In this document: positions 7,303-15,064 of the stretch, one piece after another | Layout: each line of letters starts with the position of its first letter | How positions within the stretch are numbered: position 1 is the stretch's first letter | Origin: a virus | Virus record (IMG/VR): IMGVR_UViG_3300043425_000902 | Span: 1 to 63,419 of that record | Direction: 5' to 3' (one strand) | DNA: 63,419 bases | The notes under the pieces: generated by a model | Seen by the model: only the letters and a program-made list of their open reading frames with translations | What the model was told of the DNA's origin: nothing | Database searches by the model: none | Made by a program: the position numbers and the translations under genes

Positions 7303-9252
7303 ATGGACCTCTTTCTCGACACCGAGACGTACAGCACTGTGCCTATTGACTGCGGAGCGCACGCATACGCCGAGCAGTCCAAGGTCCTGCTGGTGATCGT
7401 GGCGCGCGACGATGAGCCTGCGCAGGTTCTCGATTGCACGCAGGACCCGACCGTCCTCGACACCCTCAAGGCCCTTGTGCGCAAGGCGCGCAGGGTCATC
7501 ATCCACAACAGCGCCTTCGACCGCATCGTGCTGGCCAAGCACGGCGTCGACATCCCCCTCACCAAGATCCACGACACCATGGTGCAGGCCCTCGCACACG
7601 CCCTGCCCGCCAAGCTGAGCCTCCTGTGCACCGTGCTGGAGGTCCCGCAGGACAAGGCCAAGAGCAAGCGCGGCGCCGCCCTGATCAACCGCTTCACCAA
7701 GCCCAACACGCGCGGCGAGGTGTCGGACAGCTCGACGCACCCCGACGAGTGGCTGGAGTTCATCGAGTACGGCAGGCTGGACGTCGAGGCCATGCGCGAG
7801 GTCTTCAAGCGCATGCCGACGTGGAACAACACCCCGGCGGAGCGCGAGCTGTGGCTCGTCGATCAGGCCATCAATGATCGTGGGTGCGCCGTCGATCTGG
7901 ACCTCGCCAAGAACGCACAGCGCGCGGCCAAGGCCGAGGTGGGGCGTCTAAACGCCCGCCTGTCAGAGATCACCGGGGGCCGCCTCAAGAGCGCCACGCA
8001 GCGCGCCAAGGTGCTGGACTTTCTGGCCGACGAGGGGCTGATCCTAGAGGACCTGAGGTCGAACACCGTCGCGCAGGCCCTGAAGCGCACCGACCTGACG
8101 CCGCTCATGCGAGAGGTGCTGCAGATCCGCAAGCTGGCCTCGGCGACGAGCCCCGCCAAGTACGCAGCCGTCGAAAAGGCCGCCGTGGGCGGTCGCCTGC
8201 GCGGCGCCCTGCAGTTCTGTGCCGCGGGCCGCACGGGCCGGTGGGGCGGGCGCATCTTCCAGCCCCAGAACCTGCCAAGGCCGACCATCAAGAACGAGTA
8301 CATCGAGCAGGGCATCGACGCCATGCGGGCGGGTGTCGAGGACCTCTTCTTCCCCAACGTCATGGAGCTGTGCACGAGCGCCATCCGTGGCGTCATTGTG
8401 GCGCCTCCCGGGCGGAAACTTGTCGTCGCCGACCTGTCGAACATCGAGGGTCGCGTGCTGGCGTGGCTGGCGGGCGAGAAGTGGAAGCTGGACGCCTTCA
8501 GCGCCTTTGATCGCGGGGAGGGGCCCGACCTGTACAAGGCCTCGTACGCCAAGGCGTACAACAAGCCCGTCGAGAAGGTCGAGCCCGCCGAGAGGCAGAT
8601 CGGCAAGGTCATGGAGCTGGCGCTGGGATATCAGGGCGCCGCGGGCGCCTTCGTGAGCATGGCCGCCCTGTACGGCCTGCAGATACCCGAGACGCAGGCT
8701 GTCGCCCTCGTTCGGGCGTGGCGGTCGGCGCACGTCGCCACGGTCGCGCTTTGGTCGTCGGCTGAGCATGCCATCCGGTCGGCCCTCGCCAACCCCGGCA
8801 AGGCCTTCGTGGCGGGCAAGCTCACGTATCAGGTCACGGGGAGCTGGCTGCTCTGCAAGCTGCCCTCCGGCAATCGCGTCCTGTGCTACCCTAACCCGCG
8901 CATCGGCTCGATGCAGAAGGAGAGGGCGTTTGCTGAGCGCGCCATCGCCTACGACGGCTTTGACATCCTGCGCAGGTGGGGAGAGGTCGTCACGTACGGC
9001 GGCAAGGCCGTCGAGAACGCGACGCAGGCCGTGGCCCGCGACATCCTCGCGGCGGGCATCCTGCGCGCCGAGGAGGCCGGGTATAAGCCCGTCCTGCACG
9101 TGCACGACGAGATCATCTGCGAGACGCCAGACGACCCGTCCTTCAGCTCCGAGGGGCTGGCGGCCATCATGTCCGGCGGCACGCAATGGTCCGTCGGCCT
9201 GCCCCTCGCCGCGGCGGGCTTCGAGACGTACCGATACCGGAAGGGGGATTGA
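7303..9252 (+). CDS. Family A DNA polymerase with 3'-5' exonuclease
   Basis: 649 residues. The N-terminal exonuclease opens with MDLFLDTETY (the D-x-E metal motif at Asp6/Glu8) and has a later EYGRLDVEAM exonuclease motif. Polymerase motif A is VVADLSNIEGRVLAWLAGE (about 374-391), motif B lies in RQIGKVMELALGYQG (about 432-446) and motif C is HVHDEIICE (about 599-607). There is no 5'-3' exonuclease domain, as is usual for phage replicases. It copies the phage DNA primed by the 2581 protein. It starts just after the hairpin at 7245. Confidence 0.92.
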   Translation: MDLFLDTETYSTVPIDCGAHAYAEQSKVLLVIVARDDEPAQVLDCTQDPTVLDTLKALVRKARRVIIHNSAFDRIVLAKHGVDIPLTKIHDTMVQALAHALPAKLSLLCTVLEVPQDKAKSKRGAALINRFTKPNTRGEVSDSSTHPDEWLEFIEYGRLDVEAMREVFKRMPTWNNTPAERELWLVDQAINDRGCAVDLDLAKNAQRAAKAEVGRLNARLSEITGGRLKSATQRAKVLDFLADEGLILEDLRSNTVAQALKRTDLTPLMREVLQIRKLASATSPAKYAAVEKAAVGGRLRGALQFCAAGRTGRWGGRIFQPQNLPRPTIKNEYIEQGIDAMRAGVEDLFFPNVMELCTSAIRGVIVAPPGRKLVVADLSNIEGRVLAWLAGEKWKLDAFSAFDRGEGPDLYKASYAKAYNKPVEKVEPAERQIGKVMELALGYQGAAGAFVSMAALYGLQIPETQAVALVRAWRSAHVATVALWSSAEHAIRSALANPGKAFVAGKLTYQVTGSWLLCKLPSGNRVLCYPNPRIGSMQKERAFAERAIAYDGFDILRRWGEVVTYGGKAVENATQAVARDILAAGILRAEEAGYKPVLHVHDEIICETPDDPSFSSEGLAAIMSGGTQWSVGLPLAAAGFETYRYRKGD

Positions 9253-9255
9253 GCC

Positions 9256-9564
9256 ATGGACGAGTATTTTCAGGACCTGCAGTGGCAGGAAGACTGGCGC
9301 GATAAGGCCCTGCGCGGGGAGTGGGTCCGGTGGGACGACGTCGCCAACGCAGGCGCTCAGGCAGAAGGGGTGTGGGAGCGCAGACACGACACGCAGGAGG
9401 CGCGACTGATGCCTCTTCGACGGAAGTTCCTCGTCCTAACCTTCAAGGAGTGGCTGCGGGGGCTCTTTATCGGAACGCGGCGCTACGCGGTGCACTACTA
9501 TTTCGTGTTTCACCTCGGGCGACGGCGCAGGGTCATGTTCCGTGAAGAGATCGCGCAGCTGTGA
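9256..9564 (+). CDS. Hypothetical basic protein (102 aa)
   Basis: 102 residues, starting three bases after the polymerase stop and overlapping the VRR-NUC gene by four. The first half is acidic and Trp-rich (YFQDLQWQEDWRDKAL); the second is strongly basic with aromatics (RRKFLVLTFKEWLRGLF, HLGRRRRVMF). Its position in the replication operon suggests an accessory replication role. No family recognised. Confidence 0.65.
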   Translation: MDEYFQDLQWQEDWRDKALRGEWVRWDDVANAGAQAEGVWERRHDTQEARLMPLRRKFLVLTFKEWLRGLFIGTRRYAVHYYFVFHLGRRRRVMFREEIAQL

Positions 9565-9848
9565 CCCCCGAGGGGCGGATCCAGTCGTACCTGAAGCGGC
9601 GCATCGCCGAGACCGGCGGCCACCAGCGCAAGCTGCAGTGGATCGGGCGCCGCGGCGCGCCGGACCTGTTCGTGTGGTGGGACGGGCCCCGCCTGTGGTT
9701 CGTCGAGGTCAAGAGCGAGACGGGCAGGCTGAGCACCCTGCAGGAGCTTGAGATCGGGCGCCTGAGGGCGTCCGGCTTTCGTGTGTGCGTCGTGGACTCC
9801 ATGTCTGCGGTGGACGCCTTCATCGCCGAGGCAAAGGAGACAGCATGA
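9561..9848 (+). CDS. VRR-NUC domain endonuclease
   Basis: 95 residues, close to the whole of a stand-alone VRR-NUC domain (PD-(D/E)XK fold). GRIQSYLKRRIAETGGHQRK provides the N-terminal Glu/Gln helix, GRRGAPDLFVWWDG is the G-x-PD motif, and LWFVEVKSETGRLSTLQ is the E-x-K motif followed by the Q helix. Phage VRR-NUCs are proposed branched-DNA endonucleases and commonly sit next to SNF2 helicases, as here. The start overlaps the previous gene; the end overlaps the helicase by ATGA. Confidence 0.88.
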   Translation: MTPEGRIQSYLKRRIAETGGHQRKLQWIGRRGAPDLFVWWDGPRLWFVEVKSETGRLSTLQELEIGRLRASGFRVCVVDSMSAVDAFIAEAKETA

Positions 9849-11212
9849 AACCGCGCTTCATCCCCCACAGCTATCAGCGCGACATCATCCGCTTCATCGA
9901 GGACACCCCTCGCTGCGCCGTCTGGGCGGGCATGGGCACGGGCAAGACGGCCTCGACCCTCATGGCCCTCGACCACCTGTCCCTCGTCGAGGGGAACATC
10001 TTCCCGGCCCTCGTGCTGGCGCCCCTGCGCGTCGCCAAGTCAACGTGGCCGGACGAGGTCGCGAAGTGGGAGGACTTCAAGCACCTGCGCGTGTCGGTGA
10101 TCTCCGGGTCCGTCGGGGAGCGCGAGAGGGCGCTGGCCGACAAGGCCGAGATCTACACCATGAACTACGACAACCTCATCTGGCTGACGTCGGAGCTGAT
10201 CGACCACTGGCCCTTCAAGACGGTCATCGCCGACGAGTTTACACGCCTCAAGAACTACCGCACGCGGCAGGGTGGCCGTCGCTCGCGCGCTCTGGCCGAG
10301 GTCGCGCACCGCGACGTGACGCGCTTCATCGGCCTGACGGGCACGCCCTCTCCGAACGGCCTGTCCGACCTGTGGGGCCAGACGTGGTTCCTCGACAAGG
10401 GCGCGAGGCTGGGCCGGTCGTTCTCCGCCTTCGAGGGGCGGTGGTTCACCCGGGGGTGGGACGGGTACAGCGTCAAGCCCACGCCGTACGCTCAGGAGGA
10501 GATCGAGGACCGCCTGCGCGACATCTGCCTCACCGTTCCCGGCCTGCCTGTTGACGAGCCGATCTTCAACACGATCGAGGTGGACCTGCCTCTCAAGGCC
10601 CGCGCCACGTACAACGAGATGGAGCGGGACATGTTCGTGATGATCGACAAGTTCGGCGTCGATGCGCCCAACGCCGCCACGCAATGCGGCAAGCTGCAGC
10701 AGCTTGCCAACGGCGCCATCTACGTGGACGACGACCACAACTGGGCGGAGGTCCACCGCGCCAAGCTGGAGGCGCTGGAGAGCATCGTCGAGGAGGCGGC
10801 GGGGGCGCCCGTCCTCGTGTCGTACAACTTCCGCTCCGACCTGTCCCGCCTCAAGGCCGCCTTCCCTCAGGCGCAGGTGCTGGACGCCGACCCCGACACC
10901 ATCAAGCGCTGGAACGCGGGCAAGATCCCCATCCTGCTGGCGCACCCCAAGTCCGCCGGGCACGGCCTGAACCTCGCCGAGGGGGGCAACATCCTAGCCT
11001 TCTTCTCGGTGGACTGGAACCTTGAGGAGCACCTCCAGATCATTGAGCGGATCGGTCCCATGCGGCAGAAGCAGGCAGGCCTGAACCGCCCCGTCTTCGT
11101 CCACATGATCTGCGCCAAGAACACCGTCGACTTCATGGTGCTCGAACGCCTGCAGACCAAGCGCAACCGGCAGGACATCCTCCTAGCCGCACTGAAGCGT
11201 CACGCACTCTAG
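9845..11212 (+). CDS. SNF2-type DEAD/DEAH helicase
   Basis: 455 residues from the ATG that overlaps the VRR-NUC stop. FIPHSYQRDIIRFIED supplies the Q-motif, GMGTGKT (29-35) is Walker A, ADEFTRLKN (about 129-137) is the DExx box, and GLTGTPSPNGLSDLWGQ is motif III. The second RecA lobe has GHGLNLAEGGN and QIIERIGPMRQKQ (motifs V and VI). Members of this family remodel DNA and partner VRR-NUC nucleases in phages, probably for recombination-linked replication. Last gene of the replication block. Confidence 0.88.
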   Translation: MKPRFIPHSYQRDIIRFIEDTPRCAVWAGMGTGKTASTLMALDHLSLVEGNIFPALVLAPLRVAKSTWPDEVAKWEDFKHLRVSVISGSVGERERALADKAEIYTMNYDNLIWLTSELIDHWPFKTVIADEFTRLKNYRTRQGGRRSRALAEVAHRDVTRFIGLTGTPSPNGLSDLWGQTWFLDKGARLGRSFSAFEGRWFTRGWDGYSVKPTPYAQEEIEDRLRDICLTVPGLPVDEPIFNTIEVDLPLKARATYNEMERDMFVMIDKFGVDAPNAATQCGKLQQLANGAIYVDDDHNWAEVHRAKLEALESIVEEAAGAPVLVSYNFRSDLSRLKAAFPQAQVLDADPDTIKRWNAGKIPILLAHPKSAGHGLNLAEGGNILAFFSVDWNLEEHLQIIERIGPMRQKQAGLNRPVFVHMICAKNTVDFMVLERLQTKRNRQDILLAALKRHAL

Positions 11213-11221
11213 GCTGCGCAT

Positions 11222-11250
11222 ATGCACTTGACGCGGTGCATAGCACCTGT
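11222..11250 (+). promoter_or_regulatory. Putative promoter/operator upstream of 11286 gene
   Basis: ATGCAC (11222-11227), 17 bp, ACCTGT (11245-11250). The operator GCACT-TGACGC-GGTGC spans 11224-11239, and a second inverted pair GGTGC-ATA-GCACC covers 11235-11247. It aligns base for base in spacing with the promoter at 61367-61395. Confidence 0.55.
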
Positions 11251-11285
11251 CAGGTTGCGGTCTCCAGACATAAAGGAGACGTTAT

Positions 11286-11480
11286 ATGACGCGGGTCGTG
11301 CTGCCTTCGGGCTTCGTTTACCACAGGCCGCCTTACACAGAGGAAGAGGTGGCCGACATCTACCGGCGCCTTGAACAGGTGACGACGTTTACTCGTCCGA
11401 GTCGTAAGGCGCCGAGCCCGCCACAGCCGCACCAAGACCAAGAGCCGCCGTCAGGGCCGGGAGAAACTCCTTCCGGCTAA
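11286..11480 (+). CDS. Small hypothetical protein overlapping the late region tail-to-tail
   Basis: 64 residues, ATG preceded by AAAGGAGACGTTAT and the promoter at 11222. The first 35 residues (MTRVVLPSGFVYHRPPYTEE, then EVADIYRRLEQV) look protein-like; the rest is a Pro/Gln-rich low-complexity tail (SPPQPHQDQEPPSGPG). The last 92 bp are antisense to the end of the 508-residue late gene, so convergent transcripts would overlap. Function unknown. Confidence 0.5.
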   Translation: MTRVVLPSGFVYHRPPYTEEEVADIYRRLEQVTTFTRPSRKAPSPPQPHQDQEPPSGPGETPSG

Positions 11481-12915
11481 GGGCGTCCTTCAGCGCCTTG
11501 GGGCCCCGCTCCCAGATGACGCGGCGCAGGTTCTGCAAGTCCTCGCGCACGGGCTGTCCCGTGCGGGCGGCGTACTCGTAATCGGCCTCCATGGCCGTGC
11601 GGGCTTGGTTGCGGATCTCCGGTGTGTCAAGACGTTCGAGAGCGTTGGGTGCGCCGGACTCTTCGAGGTACTGAAGCATCTGTCGCGTGACGGCACCGGA
11701 TCCGTGAGGCTGCGCCCACTCGTTTTCGTAGCCTTTGTAGCCTGACGCAATACCGACAGCTCGCGGTTGGGCCCCGGGCAGGAGCGTCGAGTACGCGCTT
11801 TCAAGACCGTTCGCGAGGTAGTTTTCGGTTTCCGCCCCTGTCGGGGGTTCGGGGTAGAAGGAAGTCATGGTCACGCCCTGCCCGGTGTCCACCACGTCTC
11901 CAAGCCCGTACCGCTCACCGAGATTTGCGAGGCCTTCAATCTCGCGCTGAGTTTGCTTTTCTGGAAGCGGCGTAAACAGCGAACCGGACAGCTCGCGGGG
12001 AGCCTCGGGCAGCACTTTGTGGTACGCGCCAGCGGCTTGGCCAGACACGGCGGCGCGATACGCTTCCCCGGCTTCCAGCAGGGCTCTGTGCTCAGGCGCA
12101 ATGTCTTCGCCGCCCGGGGTCTCTTTCACGCGCGGCCTGCTTACGAACGCGGGGTTGTATTCGGTTCCTGCCTCGGTCTTGAACATGCCCTGCGCCTCAA
12201 GCATGGGAGCCTGCTCAAGACCCAAAGCGTTGTAGACGATGTCTCGGCTGTTGGGATCTCGAAAGAGGCGCCGGGGGTCAGACGAAAATGCGCCTCTTTC
12301 AAGTTGAAGCTGCGCTGCGTCCGCGGCTGACGTCGGCACTCGCACCAAGTTCGGCAGATGCCCGGTAACTTTGCCGGGGATGACCTCGTGCGTGGCAAAC
12401 GCTACGGCTCGTTCCGGCATTGTCGCCGAAGCGCGAAGGGCTGCGCGCTCTACCGCTTTGGTTCCGGCCTTGAGGGCGGGCTTGGCCGCAGCCGCTCCGG
12501 GCACGGGCAGCATCCCGAGAGCCAGTCCGCCGGTCGCGGCGGCGGCCATCTCGCTGTACTGGCGGTAAGCGGCCATGTCGCCGCGCGCCTTGGCCTCGAT
12601 GGCTTTCTGGCGCAGCTCCTTGGCATCCATCGCGCTCATCACGCCGCCGACGACAGGGAGGTTCTCAGCGACGGTGCGACCGGGGTTGGCCTTGAAGTCT
12701 TCCACCATTCCCATCGCCATGGGCGTGGCGACTTGGTTCTGCAGCACTTGCGGCAAACCCCCGCGCAGAAGGTCGGGCGCGACGCGCATGGCGAGGGCCG
12801 CCGAGTCGCGCAAGGCGTTACCGCTGGATGCGTAGTCGACGGCGCGTTTGCCGAGCGACTTGGCGCCCGCGACGATGGGGTCGTCGAGGATGATGGAGAG
12901 CGGGTTCTTAGGCAT
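11389..12915 (-). CDS. Large probable ejection/internal virion protein, paralogue C
   Basis: 508 residues, last gene of the late region. The N-terminal plan is shared with the two upstream paralogues: NPLSIILDDP, a VDYASSGNALRD stretch, EDFKANPGRTVAENLPVVGG, then an ARGDMAAYRQYSEMAAAATG segment and a hydrophobic Ala/Pro stretch. It ends in a hydrophobic helix (FLPALTAALGLGAAVAGSA) and an acidic SDE tail. The ATG follows GGAG-GCCGACC, the same junction seen before the 15064 gene. It lacks the EVVVTGKR motif of its siblings. Its place at the end of an operon of very long proteins suggests that it enters the host with the DNA (inference). Confidence 0.65.
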   Translation of the reverse strand: MPKNPLSIILDDPIVAGAKSLGKRAVDYASSGNALRDSAALAMRVAPDLLRGGLPQVLQNQVATPMAMGMVEDFKANPGRTVAENLPVVGGVMSAMDAKELRQKAIEAKARGDMAAYRQYSEMAAAATGGLALGMLPVPGAAAAKPALKAGTKAVERAALRASATMPERAVAFATHEVIPGKVTGHLPNLVRVPTSAADAAQLQLERGAFSSDPRRLFRDPNSRDIVYNALGLEQAPMLEAQGMFKTEAGTEYNPAFVSRPRVKETPGGEDIAPEHRALLEAGEAYRAAVSGQAAGAYHKVLPEAPRELSGSLFTPLPEKQTQREIEGLANLGERYGLGDVVDTGQGVTMTSFYPEPPTGAETENYLANGLESAYSTLLPGAQPRAVGIASGYKGYENEWAQPHGSGAVTRQMLQYLEESGAPNALERLDTPEIRNQARTAMEADYEYAARTGQPVREDLQNLRRVIWERGPKALKDALSRKEFLPALTAALGLGAAVAGSAPYDSDE

Positions 12916-15064
12916 GGTCGGCCTCCACTAGGCCCCCTTTAGCGTACACTGGGCCACCAGACAGGATGTGTTGAAGCGCTTCGTCCGGGCTTATGCCGAG
13001 GATCCGCGAAGTCCTCTCCACCGCTTCGTTGATGATGGAGATCATGGGCTGCGGCTTGAAGTTGGGCGTCTTTGCCGTCTTGAGGCCTGCCCAAGTGACG
13101 TCTTGGAAGTTGGCGGGAGCGACGCCGTACTTCGCCGCGAGATCGTGCACGGGCTGCTCGTACAGTCCGTAGTACGTAGGCTGCGCCATCTTTCCGGTGG
13201 GGTCCCACGCGCCCATCATCTGCTCGTCGATGGTGGCTTTGTCGCGATGCCCGAGGAAGTTGCCCTTGAAGTTGAACCTTTTGGGGTTCCCGGCGGTGGT
13301 GAACAGCTCCGGGCTATCCATGAACTTTCGGCCCAGCACGATGTTGCCCATCGCGCCGTGCTTGCCGCCGCCGATCGGATACGGGATTTCGTAACCTTTC
13401 AGTGGTGTGGGCGTTCCGGTCAGGTCGAGGTGGTTCAGGTACCCGGTGGACAGGAAGTTTGTCGCCGGATCGGCGCCGCCGGTCGTTCCCGCCATGCTGT
13501 CGGCGAAGTACTTCTTGAACCGCCTCCGGCCTTCTTCGGGGCCGTACATCTGCATGTATGCCTGCTGCAGTTGCAGCATGGCATACCAGTGCTCTGCGTC
13601 CGGGTTGCCCTGCTGCGCCAGAAACCCCTCCTCCAAACGGCGAAGAGCTGCTGGATCTTGCGCCTTTTCGGTGTGAGCCAAAACAGTGGCTTCTTTTTTG
13701 GGGAGGGTGTCGATGAGCGTCGATCCGGCAAGCGGATAGTCTGCGGGGTCGACGTAGTCCCGCTTGGAGACGTCGAATATCGGCGTGTAGTTGCCCGCCT
13801 TGATGTCCGCAGTGGCCTGTTGCCGCGCCTTTGTCAGGGCTTGGATCTCGGGCGTGTCTGACCCCTTCCCTTCGTAAAAGCGCCCTTTGTTCTTGTCCCA
13901 CTTCTGCTCTGGCGGAGCCGGGTCTGGGTACCGCTCCCGCAGCTTTTCGCGGTCTAGGCCTGCGCTGGGCGCACGGCGCGCGGCGCCGCTTTCCGACCGG
14001 ATGATAGCTGGCGCCGACACCTGTTCGGTGGGCGCTTTGTACAGGTACTCCGCAAGGCGCTCCGGCGACATCGCGCCTTCAAGCCCTTCGCCTCCCGCGT
14101 AGTACCGGACCTCAGCGGGGATGGCGGGGATGCCTAGGGCCCGCGCGACGGCGGCGCGGTTGTTGCCCTCAAGGATAAAGGGCTCTCCCGTGTGGCTGAC
14201 GCCGATCATGATCGGGCCGCCCGCCTCCGCATCGTACCCCCGCTCGCTCATGGAGGGCAGAAGCCGGTCGTACTTCGGGTTGCCCGGTCCCGGGCTTTCG
14301 CGCATGGCCCCGGGAATGTCCTGCAGCTTTTGAGGATCCAAAAGCACGGGGCGGTCCAGATAGCCTGTCACCGCCCCCGCAGGGGCGTTGCGGGCAAAGT
14401 TGCCGCTTGCGCTGTTGTCGGCTGCACGCTCTGCCGCACGCTCGCGCTCGTACTTCAGCCAGTCCCCGCCGGGGTTGTCCCTCTGAACCTTGGGGGGTTC
14501 AAGGCCGTACTTCTCGGTCAGCTTCGAGACGTCGCGCACGACGTCGCGCTCTGCGGCGTTCTTGATCGCGCGCACGCCAGCCTTGCCGACGGCGCGACCG
14601 CCCGGGAGCACACCCGCCGCGATGGTTGCCGAGGAGATGGCGGCAAGCTCTTCCAGCCTGCGCGCCGCACTTTCGTCGCCGCGCTGCCGGGCCTCTTCAG
14701 CCTGATCGCGCAGGGCGCTCGTGTCGAGGGCGGAGAGAGCGCCGCCGACAAAAGGCACAAGCCCGGCCACAGTCTTGACGGGATGCTCCTTGAAGTCTTC
14801 CGCGAACCCTTCGGCGACAGCCTTTCCCCCGCGGACGACACTCCCGACCGGGTCCTTGGCAAGCCGGGACACGTCCTGATCCGCACGACCGCTGGCCACG
14901 TAGTTGCGGAACCGCGCGCCAGCGTCCTGCGCGCCCTGAAGGAGCGACAGGGGGTTGCTCAGCAGCCCTTCCAGCGGCTTGCGCTTCTTGCGGCGCTTGC
15001 CGGTGACGACGACCTCTTCAACCGTCGGGGCGTCGAGCGCGGCGGACATGGGGTTCTCAGGCAC
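12908..15064 (-). CDS. Large probable ejection protein with ParB-like fold, paralogue B
   Basis: 718 residues from a GTG with GGAG seven bases upstream; a TTG six bases earlier is the alternative. TVEEVVVTGKRRKKRK (about 14-29) is followed by the shared paralogue region (NPLSLLQGAQDAGAR, LVPFVGGALSALDTSALRDQ). A ParB/sulfiredoxin-like region contains PIMIGVSHTGEPFILEGNNR and AAVARALGIPAIPAEVRYY (about 280-320). The C-terminal half resembles large polyvalent proteins of phages. It ends AKGGLVEADHA, like its sibling's AKGGLAEIDRA. Probably delivered to the host or part of the ejection apparatus. Confidence 0.65.
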   Translation of the reverse strand: MPENPMSAALDAPTVEEVVVTGKRRKKRKPLEGLLSNPLSLLQGAQDAGARFRNYVASGRADQDVSRLAKDPVGSVVRGGKAVAEGFAEDFKEHPVKTVAGLVPFVGGALSALDTSALRDQAEEARQRGDESAARRLEELAAISSATIAAGVLPGGRAVGKAGVRAIKNAAERDVVRDVSKLTEKYGLEPPKVQRDNPGGDWLKYERERAAERAADNSASGNFARNAPAGAVTGYLDRPVLLDPQKLQDIPGAMRESPGPGNPKYDRLLPSMSERGYDAEAGGPIMIGVSHTGEPFILEGNNRAAVARALGIPAIPAEVRYYAGGEGLEGAMSPERLAEYLYKAPTEQVSAPAIIRSESGAARRAPSAGLDREKLRERYPDPAPPEQKWDKNKGRFYEGKGSDTPEIQALTKARQQATADIKAGNYTPIFDVSKRDYVDPADYPLAGSTLIDTLPKKEATVLAHTEKAQDPAALRRLEEGFLAQQGNPDAEHWYAMLQLQQAYMQMYGPEEGRRRFKKYFADSMAGTTGGADPATNFLSTGYLNHLDLTGTPTPLKGYEIPYPIGGGKHGAMGNIVLGRKFMDSPELFTTAGNPKRFNFKGNFLGHRDKATIDEQMMGAWDPTGKMAQPTYYGLYEQPVHDLAAKYGVAPANFQDVTWAGLKTAKTPNFKPQPMISIINEAVERTSRILGISPDEALQHILSGGPVYAKGGLVEADHA

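Noticed and set aside
11389-11480. Programmed overlap of sense and antisense genes as a special regulatory device
   Set aside because: A simple tail-to-tail overlap of a poorly supported low-complexity C-terminus explains it; no further evidence.
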